Assembly (NCBI GenBank): GCA_937934465.1
Contig: CALGZO010000289.1
Location: 1-37,997 of the forward strand
DNA length: 37,997 nucleotides
Direction of reading: 5' to 3'
Source: an uncultured Fimbriimonadales bacterium
Lineage (GTDB): Bacteria; Armatimonadota; Fimbriimonadia; Fimbriimonadales; GBS-DC
Position numbers and translations under genes: made by a program. Numbering within the stretch: the first letter of the stretch is position 1; every line of letters starts with the position of its first letter. Shown here piece by piece: positions 1 to 7,337 of the stretch. The notes beneath the pieces were generated by a model. It saw nothing but the letters and a program-made list of their open reading frames with translations, was not told the DNA's origin and ran no database searches.

Positions 1-1
1 C

Positions 2-2137
2 TCGTGGTCGCGTGAGGTTCCGACGCTCTGGTTGGGCGTGCTGAGGCGCGAGTTGTCGCCGAACGGGCGCGTGCAGATGACCCTGCAGTGGCGCATCCAG
101 CCGAAACCGCTGCCTGCACAAGCCGCGCCGCTTCAAATAGATGCGCCTGTTCAACCCGTGCCCGACAGCTGGTCGCCCCTGCCGCGAGAGCCTGAGCTCA
201 TGCCGCCGCCGAAGGTGATGCAACGCCTCTCAGGCGCGCCGTTCCGATTGCCTGCCGACCGCACAGCAACGATTCTGATAGAGACCGACTCGCTTCGCCC
301 TGCCGCACGCGCGTTGGAGCAGGAGCTGCAGCGCTACGGCGTCCGCGCCGCCGTGCGCACAGGTTCGCCACAACCTGACACGATATTCATCGGGAGCAGC
401 CCCACACTCCAACGCCGATACCCCGTGCCCGACCAGCAGGGCGCGTATCATCTGCAGGTCAGCGCGGAAGGCGTCGTTATTATCGGGCAGTCGCCTGAAG
501 GCGCGTTCTACGGCGTGCAGACCCTTATCCAACTGCTTCAGCCCGCCGTCGGCGCGTTGCAGGTCGCGCCCGTGCGCATTACCGACTACCCCCACCTCAA
601 GTGGCGCGGCGTCCATCTGTTCGGCAGCACGCAGCCGGGCTTTCTACCGCGCCTGATTGAGAATGTCATCGCGCACGCAAAGTTCAATCACTTGGTGATA
701 GAGTGCGGCTACGGTCAGTGGGAGACCATCCGCAACGCTTGGGTGGACATATCCGCGCCCAAGAGCCTGCTGCGAGAGGCGGTACAAGTTTCACGCCAAA
801 ACCTGATTGAGCCGATTCCGCTGATACAGTCGCTGGGGCATATGTATTGGATGTTCCGCAACGACGCCTACAAAGAGTTGGCGGAGGACCCCGAAACGCC
901 GTGGGCGATTGCGCCGCGCAACCCCGCCACGCGCCCGTTCCTGCAACGCCTCTATGACGAAGTGTTCGAGCTCTTCCAACCGCGCGATTTCCATGCCGGC
1001 TTGGATGAGGTCACCATTCGTGGGCGGTTCCCCCACCGCCCTGAGTCGCAGGGTGCGACGGTCGCCGAGCTGTTCACCGAGCATACCGAGTGGGTGCATC
1101 GCGAGCTCAAGCGGCGCGGCGTGCGTAAGATGTTGATGTGGGGCGATGTGCTGCTGGCGCGCGGCGAGGCAAACGACGGCGGCGCACACGCCAAAAGCCC
1201 CCAAGAAGCGCGATTTACCCGCGAGCGGCTCAGCAAACTCCAAGACTTGGTCATCTGCGACTGGCACTACACCCCCACCGAACCTGAACAGTATACGAGC
1301 CTCACGACGCTCCAACGCGCGGGCTTCAACGAAATTATCGCGACCACATGGTACGACCCCCAAAACATCGCGACCTTCGCGAAGGCGGCGCGACTGCGAC
1401 GCATCACGGGGCTGCTCCAAAGCACTTGGGCAGGCTACAGCCTCAACGAACGCACCCTGCAGGGCGTCGAGTTGCGTCAGTTTATTGCCTACCTCATCGC
1501 AGGCGCGTACGCTTGGGATACCGACCTGCCCGCGCCTGACCAGCTGCCCTACGACTTTGAGCGACTGTTCCACGAACGCTACTATCGCGAGCCTATCGCC
1601 TTGCGACCTCAATCGGGCTTCGTGGTGGACCTCGCACAGGCATACAATTACAACCTCGCGCAGCTGAGTTCGCTCTTTCTGATGTTGCCTGCGGACGATA
1701 GCCGACTTGGGGGACGCCGCTTTGCCCTGCGCGGCGCGCAAGGGCTGATGCTATCGAGTTATCTCGCGCCGAAAAGCCTGCCCCAATCGGCGCGATTGCC
1801 GCTGAACCGCCCCGTGCGCACGCTGTACCTGCTCCACACCTGCGGTTGGCAGACCGAGCAGGGCAATCTGGTGGGACGCCTCGTGATTGAGTACGCCGAC
1901 GGGTCGCAAGTCACGCAGCCTGTCGTGTACGGACAGCACCTGCGCGCGTGGAACGACCGCCTCTACGCCATAGAAGGGTTTCCCATCTGGCGCGCGCGCG
2001 ACAACCTCGGCAACCTCGCAACCGTGCGCCTGATGCGCTGGCGCAACCCGCACCCCGCCAAAACCGTCCGCGCCGTGCAACTCATCGCCGACGACCCCGT
2101 CGCAGGCTGGACTATCGTGGCGATGGCAGGCGAATAG
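2..2137 (+). CDS. Glycoside hydrolase family 20 (beta-N-acetylhexosaminidase-like), 5' truncated
   Basis: Likely removes terminal N-acetylhexosamine from glycans. The frame is open to base 2 (reading SWSREVPTLWLGV...), so the true start lies outside the window; the TTG at 32 is only an internal start-like codon. A GH20b-like alpha/beta domain spans about 230-580 (EGAFYGVQTLIQLLQ near its end). The TIM barrel follows from about 590. It carries the family's catalytic Asp-Glu pair in FHAGLDEV, encoded at 1004-1009; in this family the Glu is the acid/base and the Asp orients the acetamido group of the substrate. A beta-rich tail with an LHTCGW motif follows at about 1800-2137. Whether it is secreted cannot be judged because the N-terminus is missing. 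A receiver-domain gene begins 48 nt downstream. The family is clear from DE motif and fold order; the exact substrate is inference. Confidence 0.85.
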   Translation, partial: SWSREVPTLWLGVLRRELSPNGRVQMTLQWRIQPKPLPAQAAPLQIDAPVQPVPDSWSPLPREPELMPPPKVMQRLSGAPFRLPADRTATILIETDSLRPAARALEQELQRYGVRAAVRTGSPQPDTIFIGSSPTLQRRYPVPDQQGAYHLQVSAEGVVIIGQSPEGAFYGVQTLIQLLQPAVGALQVAPVRITDYPHLKWRGVHLFGSTQPGFLPRLIENVIAHAKFNHLVIECGYGQWETIRNAWVDISAPKSLLREAVQVSRQNLIEPIPLIQSLGHMYWMFRNDAYKELAEDPETPWAIAPRNPATRPFLQRLYDEVFELFQPRDFHAGLDEVTIRGRFPHRPESQGATVAELFTEHTEWVHRELKRRGVRKMLMWGDVLLARGEANDGGAHAKSPQEARFTRERLSKLQDLVICDWHYTPTEPEQYTSLTTLQRAGFNEIIATTWYDPQNIATFAKAARLRRITGLLQSTWAGYSLNERTLQGVELRQFIAYLIAGAYAWDTDLPAPDQLPYDFERLFHERYYREPIALRPQSGFVVDLAQAYNYNLAQLSSLFLMLPADDSRLGGRRFALRGAQGLMLSSYLAPKSLPQSARLPLNRPVRTLYLLHTCGWQTEQGNLVGRLVIEYADGSQVTQPVVYGQHLRAWNDRLYAIEGFPIWRARDNLGNLATVRLMRWRNPHPAKTVRAVQLIADDPVAGWTIVAMAGE

Positions 2138-2185
2138 CTCGACCCCTGCAATTTCTCGGAGCGCACGCCGAAAATCTTATATGGC

Positions 2186-2551
2186 ATGCGTATCCTGGTG
2201 GTGGACGACGAGCCGATGGTGCAGCTGCTGCTCAGCCAGACGCTCGAGGAAGCAGGGCATGTGGTGGACATCGCAACTAACGGCGCGGACGCGCTTGAGC
2301 TGCTGCGCACGCACACCTACGACCTGCTGTTTACCGATGTGCATATGCCCCGCCTGAGCGGTATCGACCTCGTGCGCGCCGTCCGCCAGAGCCGCCCGCG
2401 CATGCCAATCATCGTGATGGACAGCTATCCCGACCTGTTCGCGGAGAGCGATGTCGGCGCGGAGGCGTTCGCCCTGTTAGCGAAGCCCTTCGACCTCTGC
2501 GAGGTGCGCCGCGCTCTCCAAGCCGTCGAGAAGACCATAGTAGCGAGGTGA
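2186..2551 (+). CDS. Stand-alone response-regulator receiver protein (CheY-like)
   Basis: A 121-residue single receiver domain with no output domain. The acidic pair D7-D8, the phospho-acceptor D51 in FTDVHMP and the conserved K100 in AKPFD are all present, so phosphorylation and Mg binding look possible. The switch Thr/Ser that normally follows strand beta-4 is replaced by Asp (IIVMDSY, D79, with S80 next), which is unusual and may alter signal output. No histidine kinase is in the window. It sits 48 nt after the GH20 gene and its stop is 3 nt before the TonB-dependent receptor, so the three probably share a transcript. No Shine-Dalgarno is evident before the ATG; an AT-rich TTATAT lies just upstream at 2177-2182. 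The family call is firm; the process it controls is unknown. Confidence 0.85.
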   Translation: MRILVVDDEPMVQLLLSQTLEEAGHVVDIATNGADALELLRTHTYDLLFTDVHMPRLSGIDLVRAVRQSRPRMPIIVMDSYPDLFAESDVGAEAFALLAKPFDLCEVRRALQAVEKTIVAR

Positions 2552-2554
2552 AAG

Positions 2555-4459
2555 ATGATGATTCGATGCATTCTCTGTTTGGCAGGCGTCGTGAGTATCG
2601 CTGTAATCGCGCAAGCGCAACGCACCTCCGCCACCGGCGAGTGGCTCTTCGCTGACCCCCAAGAGATAATCCAGACCGCCACGCGCACCGAACGCCCCGT
2701 CGCCGAATCGTTTACCACCGTGCGCGTGATTACCCGACGCGAAATCGAACTCTCAGGCGCACAGACCATCCAAGAGCTGCTGGAGCGGTTCGTGGTGGAC
2801 TTCGAGGGGCAAGAATCCTCGCAGCACCGCTTTTTGAGCATGCGCGGCGCGTATAGCTCGTCGGAGTTCAACGAGCGGATGCTCTTCCTGCTGGATGGGC
2901 AGCCGCTGAACGATGTGCTGCTGGGCAACTTCCCCGCGATGAGCCTCAGCACGCACGATGTGGAGCGCATCGAGATTGCCTTCGGTCCTGGCTCGGCGAT
3001 GTACGGACCGAACGCTTTTGCGGGCGTGGTGAACATTCTCACGCAGCAGGGCGACACGGGGCGTCCCTCCCTCTGGAACGGCTACGCCGAGCGCGGCGGC
3101 TACACCGCCTCCCTGCGCTGGATGAACGCCCCCGACGCGCCCAGCAAACTCAGCCTGCAGACCTCCTTCTGGCGCGACCCCGGCAGCGACCGCATCCGCA
3201 ACAACGATACCCAAGTACGCACCGCGCGACTCGCCTTCTCACAAGGTACGCCCGAACGCGGACTGTGGCGCGTCAACTACATCTATAACGACATGGATCG
3301 CGGGCTGGTGGGCATGCGCTACTACACTTACCCCACCCCCACCGACCGACTCTTCTGGCGCACGCACTACTGGCAAGCCGCCTACCAACGCGCCTTCGGC
3401 GACGCTCTGCAAACCACGCGCCTCTACGGCGTCGCAGGCGACACTATCTTCCTCAAGGTGCAAGACCAACCCCCCCTCACAGGCAACGAACCGCGCACGC
3501 GCATGCCACTTAGCCAGAGCATGCTCGCCGCCGAGACCTACTTCCAGTGGAACCTGCCCAACGCCCAGCTGCTCGCAGGCGTGGACTACCGCACGATGCG
3601 CGCGAGCAGCTCCAACCATCTCGGCGGCAGCCGCAGCGCGACCAACTTCGCGTTGTATGCGCAGGGCGAATGGCAACTCGGACGCTGGCGACCTATTCTG
3701 GGCGCACGCTACGACGCGCACTCCCTCTACGGCAGCCAGCTCAGCCCACGCGCAGGCTTCACTTACATCGCCAGCGAGCAGCATCGCCTCCGCGCCTCGC
3801 TCGGACGCGCCTTCCGCGCCCCCAGCTTCACTGAACTCTACTTGCAACGGTTCTATGTGTGGATGCCCTTCAGCGGCAACCCCGTACCGCTCAGCATCGA
3901 GGGCAACGCCGACCTGCGCCCCGAAACCGTCTTCAGCGCAGAGCTGGGCTACCGATACCTCCACCCGCGCTGGCAACTCGATGTGTCCTACTTCACCTCC
4001 GATATCAGCGACGCCGTCAGCGTGTTCGCCAAAGACCCCAACCAGCCTCTGCTGCGCCAGTATCAGAACCTCTATCGCTTCCGCATCTGGGGCTACACGG
4101 CGGACACAGTGGTCAAGCTCGCGCCTGAGTGGACGCTGAGCGCAGGCTATATGCAGGTGCGCTACACGGGCGGCGTGGAGGAAGACTACAAACCCGCACG
4201 CGAACGCGCCGTGATACGCCTCGCGTATTACCCCGAGCGTGGATTGAGCGGACAGCTGGTGCTGGTCTACCCCGCACGCGGACAGGGCTTCAGCGACGCC
4301 TACGGCTGGAACGCCTACCTGAACCTGATGTACCGCCAAGACGCCCGCAGCCGATGGAACCTGCGCGTGGACAATTTATTTAATGTGCGCACCGAGCTGG
4401 CGCGCTGGGTGCCCGGCGGACGGCGCAGCGTGTGGGTGGCGTATCAGAGGGATTGGTGA
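2555..4459 (+). CDS. TonB-dependent outer-membrane receptor
   Basis: A 634-residue energised outer-membrane channel for a ligand that binds outside the cell. Residues 1-22 form a Sec signal peptide (MMIRCILCLAGVVSIAVIAQAQ). A plug domain follows at about 45-165, with RVITRREIELSGAQTIQELL and the typical VERIEIAFGPGSAMYGPNAFAGVVNI segment split across its end. The rest is alternating aromatic beta-strand sequence, and the chain ends in a terminal Trp (AYQRDW), as usual for barrel insertion. The layout resembles the vitamin B12/colicin receptor subfamily, but the ligand cannot be read from sequence. It starts 3 nt after the receiver gene, with a GAGGTGA purine stretch before tandem ATGs at 2555 and 2558. 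The GH20 gene upstream makes a glycan or amino sugar ligand possible (inference). It implies a diderm cell. Confidence 0.9.
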   Translation: MMIRCILCLAGVVSIAVIAQAQRTSATGEWLFADPQEIIQTATRTERPVAESFTTVRVITRREIELSGAQTIQELLERFVVDFEGQESSQHRFLSMRGAYSSSEFNERMLFLLDGQPLNDVLLGNFPAMSLSTHDVERIEIAFGPGSAMYGPNAFAGVVNILTQQGDTGRPSLWNGYAERGGYTASLRWMNAPDAPSKLSLQTSFWRDPGSDRIRNNDTQVRTARLAFSQGTPERGLWRVNYIYNDMDRGLVGMRYYTYPTPTDRLFWRTHYWQAAYQRAFGDALQTTRLYGVAGDTIFLKVQDQPPLTGNEPRTRMPLSQSMLAAETYFQWNLPNAQLLAGVDYRTMRASSSNHLGGSRSATNFALYAQGEWQLGRWRPILGARYDAHSLYGSQLSPRAGFTYIASEQHRLRASLGRAFRAPSFTELYLQRFYVWMPFSGNPVPLSIEGNADLRPETVFSAELGYRYLHPRWQLDVSYFTSDISDAVSVFAKDPNQPLLRQYQNLYRFRIWGYTADTVVKLAPEWTLSAGYMQVRYTGGVEEDYKPARERAVIRLAYYPERGLSGQLVLVYPARGQGFSDAYGWNAYLNLMYRQDARSRWNLRVDNLFNVRTELARWVPGGRRSVWVAYQRDW

Positions 4460-4469
4460 TTCCACGACG

Positions 4470-4569
4470 ATGAATCGGGATTCATCGGGAATGAATCGGG
4501 ATTCATCGAGAATGAATCGGGATTCATCGGGAATGAATCGCGATTCATTCAGATTGAATCGCGATCCGT
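4470..4569. repeat. Five palindromes at exact 21-bp spacing (operator-like array)
   Basis: Sixteen-base units start at 4470, 4491, 4512, 4533 and 4554. Copies 1-3 are ATGAATCGGGATTCAT: 7-bp inverted arms around GG. Copy 4, ATGAATCGCGATTCAT, is a perfect palindrome. Copy 5, TTGAATCGCGATCCGT, is degenerate. The 21-bp period equals two helical turns, which would put every site on the same DNA face. This suits cooperative binding of a dimeric regulator to the promoter of the gene starting near 4640. A -10-like TATCAT follows at 4570-4575. The unit is also 7 codons long, but the frame that would read through it is out of frame with both neighbours. Confidence 0.8.
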
Positions 4570-4626
4570 TATCATTGGGTAAACTCAGCAGGAGAGAACA
4601 ATGCCTGGTGGAATCCCTATCCCTAC

Positions 4627-4632
4627 AGGAGG
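4627..4632 (+). promoter_or_regulatory. Consensus Shine-Dalgarno AGGAGG deciding the start at 4640
   Basis: AGGAGG at 4627-4632 lies 7 nt before the ATG at 4640. It falls inside the alternative N-terminal extension that would start at 4601, which has its own weaker GGAGAG at 4591-4596. Confidence 0.65.
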
Positions 4633-4639
4633 CTTATCG

Positions 4640-5284
4640 ATGGGACGGAGTTATATACCAAGGCCCGACACGGACTTTTTGGCGTGGATGAATAACTTTC
4701 TGACGGCGTTGAACGCGAACTTGAGCGCTTTTGGCTTGGTGGCAGCCGACCTGACGCCGCTGACCAACGCTCGCAATGACTTCCAGACGAAGCTGGGCGC
4801 GTTCCAATCGGCGCAGATCGCCTTGCGCACTGCTTCGGAAGCCAAGAAAGACTCGCGCGACACGGCGGAGTCGCTCTTTCGGCAGATGGCGCAGCGGATT
4901 AACCGCCACCCGAACATGACCGACGCCTTGCGCGCGCAGTTGGGGCTGACCGTGCCGCGCCCGCGCCAGCGTCGGGGCGTGGGACCCGAAATCCCCGGCG
5001 TGCGCTTGGAAGTGGACGCAGGGCGCGTGATTGTCCACTTCGGCACGAACCCCGACGATGAACGGCGCAACGGCAAGCCCGAGTGGGCAATAGGGGCGAA
5101 CATCTACATTCGCGAAGAGAGCGAGAGCGCGTATCGCCTCTTGGCGTTCGACACGGCAAGCCCGTACATGTGGGAATATCGTGGGGCGCCGAAGCGGTTC
5201 TATTTCCGCGTGGCGTATCGGGGCGTGCGGGAGCAAGATGAGGGCACGCCCAGCCCTGAAGAGGTGGTTAGCGTCGGCGGATGA
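4640..5284 (+). CDS. Conserved hypothetical protein with helical N-terminus and beta-sandwich-like C-terminus
   Basis: A 214-residue protein of unknown function. The N-terminus MGRSYIPRPDTDFLAWMNNF fits, from memory, a widespread uncharacterised family that begins with a YIPRPD..F..W motif. It is followed by two Ala-rich helices (about 20-100) and a C-terminal beta-rich half (about 125-210) resembling a fibronectin-type or adhesion sandwich (YRLLAFDTASPYMWEY, RFYFRVAYRG). No signal peptide or membrane segment is seen. I prefer ATG 4640 because of the ideal AGGAGG 7 nt upstream and the family N-terminus; ATG 4601 would add 13 residues and has GGAGAG 4 nt before it. The five-palindrome array directly upstream suggests tight transcriptional control. 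It ends 3 nt before the convergent GH-A gene. The role is not known. Confidence 0.75.
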   Translation: MGRSYIPRPDTDFLAWMNNFLTALNANLSAFGLVAADLTPLTNARNDFQTKLGAFQSAQIALRTASEAKKDSRDTAESLFRQMAQRINRHPNMTDALRAQLGLTVPRPRQRRGVGPEIPGVRLEVDAGRVIVHFGTNPDDERRNGKPEWAIGANIYIREESESAYRLLAFDTASPYMWEYRGAPKRFYFRVAYRGVREQDEGTPSPEEVVSVGG

Positions 5285-5287
5285 ACC

Positions 5288-7201
5288 TCACCACTCCAGC
5301 ACGCTGACCGACATCGGCGGGAAGGTGTGGCGCATCAGGCTGCCGCCGCGCAGGGTGCGCTGGGCAAGCCCTTTCGCCTTGGCTGTATCCTGCGCCGCCG
5401 AGTAGTACCACCAGTAGACACTGCTCCCAGCGCGTAGCCCTTGCAGCCGAATCGCCACGGTAATCGGCGTGCTGCGCATCTTGTTAATCACCAGCAGTCT
5501 GCCCTTGCCGTTGGGCGTGCGCACGGCGTAAATGCGCAGCATGGGGTTGTCGCAGTTCACGGCGACCAGCGTATCGCCAGGTCGGGCGAAGCGGTTGATG
5601 AGTTGGACGGCGAAGAAGGTGGGGTAGGGCGTGTGGAGCGGGTCGCCCACGCCCGACGGATAGCCTGCCGACACGACGCCGTAGTCGCCCCAGTTGCGCC
5701 AGCCGTAGAGCAGTGCGCTGTTGTTATTGTGCGCCTCCGCCGAGTTGTGCAAATCCCACCACGCATAAGCGTCCGCGCCCGCCAGTATCGCCTGCGCCCA
5801 CGAATCTGCCATGTAAAGCGCGTTCACCACGCTTGTCGTCTGCTTGCCCGGATTGAAGGCGACGGAGTTGTTCTCGGTGACGAAGATGGGGACGCTGTTG
5901 CCTGCCGCGCCCAAGTAGTCGCGCAGGATTTGGCGCATCTGCGAGATAATCTCGCCCCAAGTGCGTGGGTCATCCAGCAGAAAAGCGTCGTCTTCGCGTC
6001 CGGGTTGTTGGGGGTAGTGGTGTACATCGAAAAAGTCGGGGACGACGCCGAAACTGCTGAGGCGGTTGAGCAGCACGGGCGTCCAGCCGTTGTGCGATTG
6101 CCCTGTGCGCGGGTTTGTCACGCTGAACCGCTGGGGGTACTCGGTCTCGGTGAACACGCCGACCACGCCGACCTTGATGGTAGGGTCTACCGCCTTCATC
6201 TGTTGTATCGCGTCGCGGGCGAACTCGGCGTAGGTGTGCGCGTCGTGGCGGTTGGGGTAGGTGTCATGCTCCCACGAGCCGTAGTTCTCGTTGCCAATCG
6301 TCCAGTAGCGCACGCCGCCGTTGCGCTGGATATTAGCATACTGCACCCAGTCGGCGGCTTCTTGGGGCGTCCCCGAACCGTAGTTGACGCAGATAATCTT
6401 CTCCGCGCCCAACTCGTTCGCGACACCGAGAAAGCCGTCGGTGGCTGTGCCGTAGTCGGCGTTGGTGCGCCTGTTGCGGTTGGCGCGCCAGTCGTATTCG
6501 TTGGTGATGGAGCCGCCAGGATAGCGCATCGCGCCGAAGTTCGCCTGCTTCAGCAGGGCGCGCCGTTCAGGACTCGTGAGCGACCAGTCCCAGCAGGCGA
6601 CATTGATGCCCAGCATCAGTGGGGTGATGGTGCGCCCTGAAGCGTTGAAGTTCACCGTCGCCGACGCCTGATTACTGACTTGCGCGCGAACGAGGCGAAT
6701 ATCGTCCAAATAGAACGCGGGCACGCTCTGCCCCGAAAACTCCCGAAAGTGAATGCCCGTGAGACGGTCGCCTGAGTTGACCCCCAACGCGCTCAGCGGA
6801 ACCTGCACGCGCGTCCACTGATTGGCAGGGAGGCTACTCACAAAATTGTTAATCGGCACAGGCGGACGCTCCACGCCGTCCACCTCGGCGCGTAGATGGA
6901 ACTGGGGATTGCCCACGCTCCCCCCATGCACCCAGAACTCCAAGTGGCTGAAGCCGTCAATAACGAAGCCCGTCGGGTTCTTGAACAAGATAGACGACCA
7001 CGGGAAGAACTCCACGCGGATTGAGTATTGTCCCGAGCGCACGGGGCTGGCGTTTTGCATGTTGCGGTTCGCCCACGACCAATCTTCCCAGCGTCCAGCA
7101 GGATAGTCGCGATAGATGGCAGGGTGTGCGAAGTCGTCGGGGTGAGCGACGCCGAACGCGCCCATCAGCGCTGCCGTTAGGATGGCGATTTTGACCGACA
7201 T
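5288..7201 (-). CDS. Secreted clan GH-A glycoside hydrolase with N-terminal carbohydrate-binding-like domain
   Basis: A 637-residue exported glycosidase. Residues 1-19 form a signal peptide (MSVKIAILTAALMGAFGVA). A beta-sandwich like a carbohydrate-binding module spans about 25-172 (LEFWVHGG, FYLDDIRLV). A TIM barrel follows from about 185. It shows the clan GH-A acid/base motif WTIGNEN (E305) and a nucleophile in FVTENNS (E443). A C-terminal beta domain closes the chain. It resembles GH51/GH39-type arabinofuranosidases or xylosidases, but the exact family and substrate are not certain. The start at 7201 is chosen because GGAGG lies 8 nt upstream and the signal peptide begins there; a 13-residue longer frame has neither. 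A perfect -10 box lies at 7271-7276. Confidence 0.85.
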   Translation of the reverse strand: MSVKIAILTAALMGAFGVAHPDDFAHPAIYRDYPAGRWEDWSWANRNMQNASPVRSGQYSIRVEFFPWSSILFKNPTGFVIDGFSHLEFWVHGGSVGNPQFHLRAEVDGVERPPVPINNFVSSLPANQWTRVQVPLSALGVNSGDRLTGIHFREFSGQSVPAFYLDDIRLVRAQVSNQASATVNFNASGRTITPLMLGINVACWDWSLTSPERRALLKQANFGAMRYPGGSITNEYDWRANRNRRTNADYGTATDGFLGVANELGAEKIICVNYGSGTPQEAADWVQYANIQRNGGVRYWTIGNENYGSWEHDTYPNRHDAHTYAEFARDAIQQMKAVDPTIKVGVVGVFTETEYPQRFSVTNPRTGQSHNGWTPVLLNRLSSFGVVPDFFDVHHYPQQPGREDDAFLLDDPRTWGEIISQMRQILRDYLGAAGNSVPIFVTENNSVAFNPGKQTTSVVNALYMADSWAQAILAGADAYAWWDLHNSAEAHNNNSALLYGWRNWGDYGVVSAGYPSGVGDPLHTPYPTFFAVQLINRFARPGDTLVAVNCDNPMLRIYAVRTPNGKGRLLVINKMRSTPITVAIRLQGLRAGSSVYWWYYSAAQDTAKAKGLAQRTLRGGSLMRHTFPPMSVSVLEW

Positions 7202-7270
7202 AATCTGTTCCTCCGTAGACCTGCAAAGCCGCCTTCCCAACGCTGACGAGAACGCGCCTTCGCTAACAGT

Positions 7271-7276
7271 ATTATA
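7271..7276 (-). promoter_or_regulatory. -10 box TATAAT for the GH-A glycosidase gene
   Basis: The minus strand reads TATAAT here, 69 nt upstream of the ATG at 7201. I find no convincing -35 element 16-18 nt further up. The expected leader of about 60 nt carries the GGAGG site. This is the only perfect match in the 136-nt divergent interval to pabBC. Confidence 0.5.
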
Positions 7277-7337
7277 GCCCAGATTTCAGGTAGTAGGCAG
7301 TGCAGGGCGAGGTATCCTATAGCGCGTTTGACGCACG

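Noticed and set aside
791..1741. Long minus-strand open frame inside the GH20 gene
   Set aside because: Arg/Ala/Val-rich composition with no domain; it is the antisense shadow of a well-supported GC-rich gene. Similar shadows at 3239-4339, 18760-20349 and 24918-26294 were dropped for the same reason.
4470..4569. CRISPR array
   Set aside because: Units are short and contiguous, with 5-nt gaps that nearly repeat; there are no unique spacers and no cas genes.
4383..4691. Open frame reading a repeated MNRDSSG peptide across the palindrome array
   Set aside because: It begins inside the TonB-receptor gene, runs out of frame over the hypothetical gene, and the repeat is explained by palindromes of 21 bp, a multiple of three.
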